Source of the DNA: Streptosporangiaceae bacterium
Lineage (GTDB): Bacteria > Actinomycetota > Actinomycetes > Streptosporangiales > Streptosporangiaceae
Assembly: GCA_030052355.1 (NCBI GenBank)
Contig: JASIGS010000010.1
Span: 1-5,445 of the forward strand
Direction: 5' to 3'
Length of the DNA stretch: 5,445 nt
Shown here: positions 1 through 4,494 of the stretch, one piece after another
How the letters are laid out: every line of letters starts with the position of its first letter
Position numbering within the stretch: position 1 is the first letter of the stretch
The notes under the pieces: model-generated
What the model was told of the DNA's origin: nothing
What the model saw: the letters and a program-made list of their open reading frames with translations, nothing else
Databases searched by the model: none
Made by a program: the position numbers and the translations under genes

Positions 1-120
1 TAGCGGAGCTATTGCCGACGACGACAACGCCGCCGGACGTCGCGTGGGCGCCGATCCGCGCCGTCGAAGATCTCGGGACACGGCCTAGGAACTGGCGGCG
101 CACGGTCAATAGGCTCGCCG
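1..120. other. Left edge: ambiguous stretch, possible tail of an upstream gene
   Basis: No complete gene is supported here. Three readings compete. On the plus strand, one frame is open from base 2 to a TAG at 86-88 and would give a 28-residue, Asp- then Arg-rich C-terminus (ending RRRRSRDTA). A second plus frame has the best G/C bias at third positions across 3-120, but it has no stop before it runs deep into the hydrolase gene. On the minus strand, a GTG at 103 opens a frame to the window edge, without a ribosome binding site. The plus-strand tail ending at 88 would leave a normal 32-base gap to the hydrolase start, so it is the simplest reading. Sequence to the left of the window is needed to decide. 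Confidence 0.3.
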
Positions 121-990
121 GTGGCAATCAGCGTCAGGGAAGCAGATCTCGACCTCGGCGACGGCGAGACGCTCCACTACTACGTCACCGAGTCAGACCG
201 GGCAGCGGCGCCGGAATCAGCAGGCGGCCTGGTCGTCTTCTGGCACCACGGCACGCCGAACATCGGCGCTCCGCCCGCGCCGTTGTTTCCCGCCGCGGAA
301 CGGCTCGGCATCCGGTGGGCCGGCTATGACCGGCCCGGCTATGGCGGATCGACCGCTCGGCCGGGCCGCGACGTCGCGTCGGCCGCCGGATACGTCCGGC
401 GCCTGGCAGATGCGCTGGGGATCGGCGAGTTCGCCGTGATGGGGCACTCCGGCGGCGGCCCGCACGCGCTGGCCTGCGCCGCGCTGCTGCCCGGACGCGT
501 GCTGGCCGTGGTCGGCATCTCCGGGCTCGCACCGCTGCGCGCCGAGGGCCTTGACTGGTTCGCCGGCATGGCGCCGTCGTGCGAGGCCTCGCTGCGCGCG
601 GCCGTCGCTGGCCGCGCGGCGAAGGAGCGGTACGAAGCGGAGGCCGAGTTCGAGCCTGACATGTTCACGCCGGCGGACCGCGCCGCGCTGGAGGGCACCT
701 GGTCCTGGTTCGGCTCGGTGGTCGGCCCCGCGATCGAGGCAGGTCCGGGCGCGCTGATCGACGACGACCTCGCCTACGTCAGCGCGTGGGGGTTCGATCC
801 CGCGGGCGTCGCCGCTCCAACACTGCTGCTGCACGGCGGAGCGGACCGCATCGCGCCGAGTTCGCACGCGGAGTGGCTGGCGCGCCAGATCCCCGGCGTG
901 CAGCTCCGCCTGTCCGCTGGCGACGGCCACATCTCGGTGCTGAACTCTGGCGAAGCGGCCCTGACCTGGCTGCGCGACCACGCAGGCTGA
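121..990 (+). CDS. alpha/beta hydrolase
   Basis: This is a cytoplasmic alpha/beta-hydrolase-fold enzyme of 289 residues, a normal family length. The family hallmarks are present in order: an oxyanion-hole motif HGTP at about 43-46, DRPGYGGS at 70-77, the nucleophile elbow GHSGGG with Ser110, the acid motif HGGAD with Asp242, and the catalytic histidine in GDGHIS at His270. The region of about 140-215 between strand 6 and the acid is the variable cap that sets substrate choice. There is no signal peptide or membrane segment. GTG at 121 is the first usable start in this frame, which is open back to a TAG at 1-3 but has no earlier ATG, GTG or TTG. No good ribosome binding site precedes it (only AGG around 111-113), so initiation may be weak or leaderless. 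The substrate cannot be told from sequence: esterase, lactonase, epoxide hydrolase and C-C hydrolase activities all share this fold. The fold and triad are certain; the physiological role is unknown. Confidence 0.93.
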   Translation: MAISVREADLDLGDGETLHYYVTESDRAAAPESAGGLVVFWHHGTPNIGAPPAPLFPAAERLGIRWAGYDRPGYGGSTARPGRDVASAAGYVRRLADALGIGEFAVMGHSGGGPHALACAALLPGRVLAVVGISGLAPLRAEGLDWFAGMAPSCEASLRAAVAGRAAKERYEAEAEFEPDMFTPADRAALEGTWSWFGSVVGPAIEAGPGALIDDDLAYVSAWGFDPAGVAAPTLLLHGGADRIAPSSHAEWLARQIPGVQLRLSAGDGHISVLNSGEAALTWLRDHAG

Positions 991-1029
991 AACAAACACA
1001 CGGGGTGAACGGCGCGCGGTGCGAACTGC

Positions 1030-1058
1030 CGGTCCGGCAGCCCACGGCTGCCGGACCG
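1030..1058. terminator. 13-bp perfect hairpin between convergent genes
   Basis: Bases 1030-1042 and 1046-1058 are perfect reverse complements around a CAC loop, giving a very GC-rich 13-bp stem. It lies in the 83-base gap between the hydrolase stop (990) and the stop of the secreted-protein gene (1074, minus). Neither side has a T-run, which is common for actinobacterial terminators, so it could end transcription from both directions. The left arm can also pair with bases 1026-1032 to form a competing 7-bp hairpin (CTGCCGG, one-base loop, CCGGCAG). Confidence 0.75.
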
Positions 1059-1073
1059 ACGGACTGACATCTC

Positions 1074-1736
1074 CTAGTTCACGAACACGTGCGGGTCGTG
1101 CTTCACGCTCGTGTCGACCACGGGACCGTACGTCGCGGAGAACTTCCCGGTGCCCGAGCACACGCTAGGTCCTGACGACTTCTTGAACACCTGGTTCGTG
1201 AACGTGATCGTCTGGGCCTTGTTCGACGCCGAGCCTGTCGTGGTCTTTGCCTTGTAAACGCAGGTGACCTCGCCGAGGATGCTGTCCACCATCACCTGGG
1301 TGGCGGAGTTCGACACCTTCACCGGGTCGCCCTTGCTGTCGCTGATCGTCGTCTTGAACGGCAGGTTCTCGATTTTGACGCTCGCGGCTGGATGGCCGGG
1401 CAGGATGTCCGGCCCCTTCGCCGTGCAACTGGTAAAGGTCTGCACGGTCACCGACTCGCCAGCGGTGCCTGGCTTCTTGGGATTGTTCGTGACCTTGGCG
1501 GTGAATGACGACTTCGTGCACGTAATCGTGCCGCCCGAGCTGACGAACACCGCCTTGGCCTTCGAAGCCAGGTTCGCCTTGAGTACCTGGTTCTTCCCGA
1601 CGTTGGCGCCGCCCGCCTTGCTGTAGGTCAGCACGTCATGCGTCGCGGCAGGTGACGCCGACGCCATCGTCGCGGTTAACACGGGCAGCAGCAGCGCCGT
1701 GGCCACCGCGGCACCCGCGAGCATCAACTTGCGCAT
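1074..1736 (-). CDS. small secreted protein with four cysteines, DUF6230/DUF6114 neighbourhood
   Basis: The product is a 220-residue exported protein of unknown function. It begins with a classic signal peptide: MRK, a hydrophobic core at about 5-22, and a likely cleavage after ASA near residue 27. There is no twin-arginine, so Sec export is expected, although similar Streptomyces proteins are often labelled as Tat-signal proteins. The mature part is rich in Ser, Thr, Val and Lys and looks all-beta. Four cysteines at 73, 104, 159 and 193 suggest two disulfides, with motifs TITCT, FTSCTA, VTCVY and SVCSGTGKFSATYGPV. The end (HVFVN) has no sorting signal, so the protein is probably released or held non-covalently. 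AAGGAG at 1748-1753 stands 11 bases before the ATG and supports this start. The gene lies 99 bases downstream of the DUF6114 gene on the same strand and may be the last gene of that operon. Family likeness is recalled rather than searched; the secreted nature is clear. Confidence 0.85.
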   Translation of the reverse strand: MRKLMLAGAAVATALLLPVLTATMASASPAATHDVLTYSKAGGANVGKNQVLKANLASKAKAVFVSSGGTITCTKSSFTAKVTNNPKKPGTAGESVTVQTFTSCTAKGPDILPGHPAASVKIENLPFKTTISDSKGDPVKVSNSATQVMVDSILGEVTCVYKAKTTTGSASNKAQTITFTNQVFKKSSGPSVCSGTGKFSATYGPVVDTSVKHDPHVFVN

Positions 1737-1819
1737 CTGAATCCACGCTCCTTAGATCTTTTTCCGGGTCTGCGACCCGTCGCGGTCGCTGTGCGCCGAT
1801 TTCGCTGAGCCTCAGGCAT
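1724..1819 (-). CDS. possible 31-codon leader ORF
   Basis: An ATG at 1817-1819 opens a 31-codon frame ending at 1724-1726, which overlaps the start of the secreted-protein gene by 13 bases. The peptide is basic (MPEAQRNRRT... ending GFRCAS). It is preceded by GGGAGGTGAT, a nine-base match (1818-1826) to the complement of the 16S rRNA 3' end. However, only two bases separate GGAGG from the ATG, which is closer than normal. If translated, it could couple translation of the DUF6114 gene to the secreted-protein gene. It could equally be a chance frame or the remnant of a lost gene start. Confidence 0.2.
   Translation of the reverse strand: MPEAQRNRRTATATGRRPGKRSKERGFRCAS
1765..1789 (-). promoter_or_regulatory. 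overlapping alternative hairpins in the leader of the secreted-protein gene
   Basis: Bases 1765-1770 and 1774-1779 form a perfect 6-bp stem with a 3-base loop (CGGGTC / GACCCG). Bases 1772-1777 and 1784-1789 form a second 6-bp stem (GCGACC / GGTCGC). The two share bases 1774-1777 and cannot form together. In the minus-strand RNA they lie 11 to 36 bases ahead of the AAGGAG of the secreted-protein gene. The first hairpin is followed by an A-run, not a U-run, so it is not a standard terminator in that direction. A role in RNA stability, processing or uncoupling expression from the DUF6114 gene is inference. Confidence 0.3.
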
Positions 1820-1835
1820 CACCTCCCTCGCGTAC

Positions 1836-2990
1836 TCACGCCTCCTGCGGTATCGCGACTGCCAGGCCAGCCGTCTGCAGCAAGCCCGCTGCCAGGTACG
1901 GCTGCCCGGTGACCACGTTCGTGACGGTCGCGTCTGCCGGTAAAGACGGCGGGGGCTTGCTCGGCGTGTAGGTGACGGTGCGGCCGTGCAGGTCGGCTGA
2001 GAACTTCGTCGCGAGCAGCACGACGCCGCCGCTGAAGCCGAGCGACACCGCACTCGTCGAGATCGAGACGCCGGCCGCGACCACCCGCAGCGTGGTGCCA
2101 GAAAGCACCAGGGACGTCATGGTGAACTCGAGCATCGCCACGCTTCCGCTGGCCGTCGCGACGTGCGCGACGCCGTCGAACGTCCAGCCGGTGAAAACCG
2201 CCGAGCTCGCGGTCAGCCCGGACTTGGCGGTCGCCACGGGTCCCGAAAGCGAGCCAGGGACCGTCGCGATGCGCTTGGCCGGGGGCCCATGGCTGCCAGC
2301 TGTGCCGTGGTGCGCAGGTAACGAGCCGACCAGCAGCACCGTGCCGACCGCCGCCAGCGAGGTGGCAAGCGCGCGGTGCCCCTCGTCAGTCTCGCGCCCG
2401 TCGTAGGCCGCACCTGGTCGTGAGCCGCGCTGCGCATCGTCGGGCGGCTCTTCGGATTCATCCGACTTGTCGCCGAGCACCAGCGAAAGCCCGTGCGTGC
2501 GCCCGCGCTGCCGCATCCACTCCGGCGGACGGGATCCGCCACGGTGCCGCGGGACCTGGCGCTCCCCGGGCGTGTCGCGCTGTTCCCAGGCGAACGCGAG
2601 CGCGCCGCCGACAAGCCCGAGCAGCATCCCGACGAAGAAGCCGCCAAAGTTCGAGGTGATGAAGGAACCGAGGGCGAGCAGGATCGCGAGAACCGAGTAG
2701 AACGTGCGCTGCACCGGGTTGACCAGCAGCAGCACGCCGCAGAGCAGCATGATCACCGGGATCAGGTAGCCCGCCAGGCCCTGCAGGCCGATGTGGATGA
2801 TGACGGAAACCGGCGCCTTCTCCGACAGCAGGATGAGCGCCCCGCTCAGCAGGACCAGCACCGCGCCCCAGAACGGCCTGGTGTTGCGCCACCGGCTGAA
2901 CCGGCCGGTGGCCGGCCAGTCACCCTCTTCTTCCGACGCCGCGGCGGGCTCGTAGTCGGCCCCGCCGTACCGGCCAGGTTCGGTGCTCAC
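1836..2990 (-). CDS. DUF6114 membrane protein with an additional C-terminal outer domain
   Basis: The product is a 384-residue integral membrane protein of unknown function. Residues 1-38 are a polar, acidic N-terminus. The DUF6114-type core follows, beginning with RPFWGAVLVLLSG, with about four membrane helices near 39-56, 72-90, 96-112 and 116-134 and the motifs LQGLAGYLIPVI and ITSNFGGFFVGMLLGLVGG. A charged cytoplasmic linker spans about 136-205. A fifth hydrophobic segment at 207-223 then leads to a Ser/Thr/Val-rich, probably beta-sheet domain (226-384) with a proline break (PSKPPPSLP) near 343-351, predicted to lie outside the membrane. The GTG start overlaps the stop of the upstream DUF6230-like gene by one base (TAGTG at 2988-2992), so the two are almost certainly translationally coupled. 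In the relatives I recall, the conserved part is only the four-helix core; the long linker and outer domain are the variable part. Placement in DUF6114 is by recognition, not by a profile search. Confidence 0.85.
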   Translation of the reverse strand: MSTEPGRYGGADYEPAAASEEEGDWPATGRFSRWRNTRPFWGAVLVLLSGALILLSEKAPVSVIIHIGLQGLAGYLIPVIMLLCGVLLLVNPVQRTFYSVLAILLALGSFITSNFGGFFVGMLLGLVGGALAFAWEQRDTPGERQVPRHRGGSRPPEWMRQRGRTHGLSLVLGDKSDESEEPPDDAQRGSRPGAAYDGRETDEGHRALATSLAAVGTVLLVGSLPAHHGTAGSHGPPAKRIATVPGSLSGPVATAKSGLTASSAVFTGWTFDGVAHVATASGSVAMLEFTMTSLVLSGTTLRVVAAGVSISTSAVSLGFSGGVVLLATKFSADLHGRTVTYTPSKPPPSLPADATVTNVVTGQPYLAAGLLQTAGLAVAIPQEA

Positions 2991-3601
2991 TAGCAGTGGC
3001 CGCCGAACGCCAGTGAGAATCCTGGCAGCGTAAAGGTCCCGGCGGTAACCGCGTAGGCGTGCTGACTCAGGTTCGTGATCGTCACCGACGTGGCCTGGAT
3101 CGAGAAGTCACCGGCCGGCCCGCGCACGCCGGGTACGTCCGTATCCGTGCTCGCGTCCTGGCCAAGGTCTATGTTCTTGAACGTCGCGTTCCCGGAGAGC
3201 TTGTCCGCGTCGACGACAAGGTCCGTGGCCGTCACGGGGGTGCTGCCGAAGCCGGCGGAGATCCGCAGCGTCAGGCCGGCGAGGGTGAGACTCTGGCACA
3301 GGTGGGTCAGCGTCGCCGTGTGGATGGCGTTCGCCGTCAGCACTATCTCGTTGGTGTTGCCCGGCAGGTTGCTGATTATCGAGTGGTCGAGCACCCCGAA
3401 CTGCTCAAAGCCCTGACCCACCAATTTCTGCGCGGTGACAGTGAATGGCGTGCCCGAGATGGCGAACGACACCGCGAGCACGCTCTGTGCCGTCAGCACG
3501 ACTAGCAGCGCCGCCCCGGCAAGGGCCGAGAGCAGCACGATCGCAAACCGCCCCCATCTGGTCCGCCCCCGCGGACCTGACGCTGTCCCGGACAAGGCCA
3601 T
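2990..3601 (-). CDS. DUF6230-family membrane-anchored or exported protein
   Basis: The product is a 203-residue protein of unknown function. A short basic N-terminus (RGRTRWGR at 11-18) is followed by one long hydrophobic segment at about 19-43, serving as a signal anchor or an uncleaved signal peptide. Residues 46-203 form an outer, beta-rich domain that opens with SFAISGTPFTVTAQKLVGQG, typical of the DUF6230 proteins found beside DUF6114 in actinomycetes. Cysteines lie at 102 (HLCQS) and at the very last position, 203 (GGHC); they could form a disulfide tying the C-terminus to the middle of the domain. The ATG is well supported by GAGGAG at 3607-3612, five bases upstream. This is the first gene of the cassette and overlaps the DUF6114 start by one base. 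Older database names such as cholesterol esterase for this family have no support here, since no hydrolase motif is visible. Confidence 0.85.
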   Translation of the reverse strand: MALSGTASGPRGRTRWGRFAIVLLSALAGAALLVVLTAQSVLAVSFAISGTPFTVTAQKLVGQGFEQFGVLDHSIISNLPGNTNEIVLTANAIHTATLTHLCQSLTLAGLTLRISAGFGSTPVTATDLVVDADKLSGNATFKNIDLGQDASTDTDVPGVRGPAGDFSIQATSVTITNLSQHAYAVTAGTFTLPGFSLAFGGHC

Positions 3602-3709
3602 TTCCGCTCCTCAAGAGTGCATTACGACGACAGGAACCGGCTGGCTCGAGCCGTCAGCTTGGCCCGGCACCGCGAGTTGGGGCGCGGCCGGTTGGCTAAG
3701 TTGATTTCC

Positions 3710-3727
3710 ACTGATTTAGTCATCAGT
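3710..3727. repeat. inverted repeat ACTGAT-N6-ATCAGT
   Basis: Two perfect 6-base arms (3710-3715 and 3722-3727) flank TTAGTC. The repeat lies in a locally AT-richer patch 108 bases upstream of the DUF6230-like start and downstream of the putative sigmaB-like promoter, so it would be in that transcript's leader. It may be an operator for a dimeric repressor or a weak RNA hairpin. No regulator can be assigned. Confidence 0.4.
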
Positions 3728-3762
3728 CAGGCACTCTGCGTTACATCCCCCATGCGGTTACT

Positions 3763-3786
3763 ATACCCGCGGGCGCCTAACAACTC
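3763..3786 (-). promoter_or_regulatory. putative sigmaB-type promoter of the DUF6230/DUF6114 cassette
   Basis: Read on the minus strand, GAGT (3783-3786) is followed after 14 bases by GGGTAT (3763-3768). This fits the published Streptomyces sigmaB consensus GNNT-N14-16-GGGTAC/T. The overlapping TATAGT (3760-3765) could alternatively be a housekeeping -10 box, but no convincing TTGACA-like box lies 16-18 bases upstream. The predicted leader to the ATG at 3601 would be about 150 bases long. If correct, the envelope cassette responds to general or osmotic stress. Confidence 0.4.
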
Positions 3787-3801
3787 CTCGCGGCCACGCC
3801 G

Positions 3802-4365
3802 TTACTTTTTGTTATCTCCGTGGCGATCTTTTGGGCGCGGCCCGTGCTTAGGGCCGCCCGGGCCTGCGCCCTGTTCGCCCGGTTTCGGGGGCGGCCCGTG
3901 CTTCGCGCCAGGCCCGTGCGGCCCGGGCCCTGGGCCCTGTTCCGGGGCGCGACCAGGCCGGTCCGGCGGCCCTGGCGGGCGTGGCGGCCGCCCGTCCGGA
4001 TAGTGCTCTTCGTCCATCCCTGTCTCTTCCCGGAAGGCCTTGCGCTGATACAGAATCCGCAGTGCCTCCTCCGCGAGCGCGTTCTCGTCTCCCGTACTCG
4101 CGCTGCGGCGGACGTCGCGCTCCGACAGGCGCTTGAGCATCCTGATGCCGTCCACGCTCGCTCCGGCCGCCAGCAGCCTGCGGATCAGCCCCGCGATCGC
4201 CACGTCGCGTGGCGAGTAGCGCAGCCTGCCGTGCTCGCTGGTCGGGCTGATCAGCCCCTGCTCCTCCCAGTACCGCAGCACCCTCGGGGTAACCCCCACG
4301 CGCTCGGCGAGCCGCGGTATGGCCAGCAGTTCGTCGTCTCGGCCCCGGTCGTTATCTGACATCAT
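3802..4365 (-). CDS. MerR-family transcriptional regulator with a Pro/Gly/His-rich tail
   Basis: This is a cytoplasmic DNA-binding protein of 187 residues. The N-terminal winged helix-turn-helix (about 12-82) is clear: IPRLAERVGVTPRVLRYWEEQGLI at 16-39, then the wing and RYSPRDV at 49-55, and the second helical pair ending at KRLSERD. A short helix at about 94-116 may serve for dimerisation. From about 122 to the end the protein is low-complexity, rich in Pro, Gly, Lys and His. It contains two imperfect copies of EQGxGPG...KHGPxPK (142-161 and 164-179) and five histidines in the last 67 residues. There is no cysteine anywhere, so Cys-based metal or arsenite sensing as in classical MerR and ArsR proteins is ruled out. 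The gene diverges from the transporter gene across 122 bases, which makes that gene a natural target. AGGAG at 4380-4384 lies 14 bases from the first ATG and even further from the second (4362), so the first is chosen. The effector is unknown. Confidence 0.9.
   Translation of the reverse strand: MMSDNDRGRDDELLAIPRLAERVGVTPRVLRYWEEQGLISPTSEHGRLRYSPRDVAIAGLIRRLLAAGASVDGIRMLKRLSERDVRRSASTGDENALAEEALRILYQRKAFREETGMDEEHYPDGRPPRPPGPPDRPGRAPEQGPGPGPHGPGAKHGPPPKPGEQGAGPGGPKHGPRPKDRHGDNKK
3837..3903. repeat. 13-bp direct repeat inside the MerR tail
   Basis: GCGGCCCGTGCTT occurs at 3837-3849 and 3891-3903, exactly 54 bases (18 codons) apart. In the protein this is the repeated KHGP at residues 155-158 and 173-176. 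It suggests that the tail grew by in-frame duplication, perhaps by slippage in very GC-rich DNA. Confidence 0.7.
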
Positions 4366-4487
4366 CGTGTAATATCAATCTCCTAGAGGCCGCTCTCGCA
4401 GCTAACCTCTGACCATCGACTTTACCGCTATAAGGGAGACCAGCGCGTTTCCGCACGCCTAGGTGCGTGAAGAGACGTGTCACAATC
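4366..4487. promoter_or_regulatory. divergent promoter region, MerR regulator / transporter
   Basis: This 122-base region must contain the start signals for both genes. On the plus strand TATAAG (4429-4434) resembles a -10 box, with CTGACC (4409-4414) at a short 14-base spacing. The MerR ribosome binding site is at 4380-4384 (minus). Candidate operator elements are AGAGG / CCTCT (4385-4389 and 4406-4410) and the two repeats listed separately. No single promoter can be called with assurance. Confidence 0.4.
4452..4467. repeat. inverted repeat CGCAC-N6-GTGCG near the transporter start
   Basis: Perfect 5-base arms at 4452-4456 and 4463-4467 enclose GCCTAG. It lies 20 bases ahead of the transporter ATG and could be an operator for the divergent MerR protein. 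The arms are short, so chance is possible in such GC-rich DNA. Confidence 0.3.
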
Positions 4488-4494
4488 ATGTCAC
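4478..4494. repeat. direct repeat TGTCAC with 11-base period over the transporter start
   Basis: TGTCAC occurs at 4478-4483 and 4489-4494, 11 bases (about one helical turn) apart, and the second copy overlaps the ATG. Head-to-tail direct repeats are bound by BldC, a MerR-like actinobacterial protein, but canonical MerR dimers bind inverted repeats. It may be coincidence. Confidence 0.25.

Larger units (their letters stand above)
3602..3801. other. 200-base intergenic region between the MerR gene and the DUF6230-like gene
   Basis: This gap holds the sigmaB-like promoter motif, the inverted repeat at 3710-3727 and the ribosome binding site at 3607-3612. No further gene is supported in it. I see no hairpin with a T-run after the MerR stop, so read-through from the MerR gene into the cassette cannot be excluded. 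Confidence 0.5.

Noticed and set aside
217..1161. Minus-strand frame of 314 codons across the hydrolase
   Set aside because: It is antisense to a hydrolase with all catalytic motifs, runs over the terminator hairpin and into another gene, and is Arg/Ala-rich without a domain.
1765..1779. Hairpin read as an intrinsic terminator after the DUF6114 gene
   Set aside because: In the minus-strand RNA the stem is followed by an A-run, not a U-run. The T-run lies on the wrong side for that direction.
2493..2993. Plus-strand frame of 166 codons inside the DUF6114 gene
   Set aside because: The opposite strand encodes a coherent set of membrane helices. This frame is a Gln/Arg/Asp-rich mirror with no motif or ribosome binding site.
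3837..3960. GC-rich repeats considered as a CRISPR or REP-type array
   Set aside because: The repeats are in frame inside the MerR tail, number only two, and are explained by the repeated KHGP and EQG segments of the protein.
3820..4359. Plus-strand frame of 179 codons inside the MerR gene
   Set aside because: It is a shadow of the MerR gene, whose helix-turn-helix is unmistakable on the other strand.
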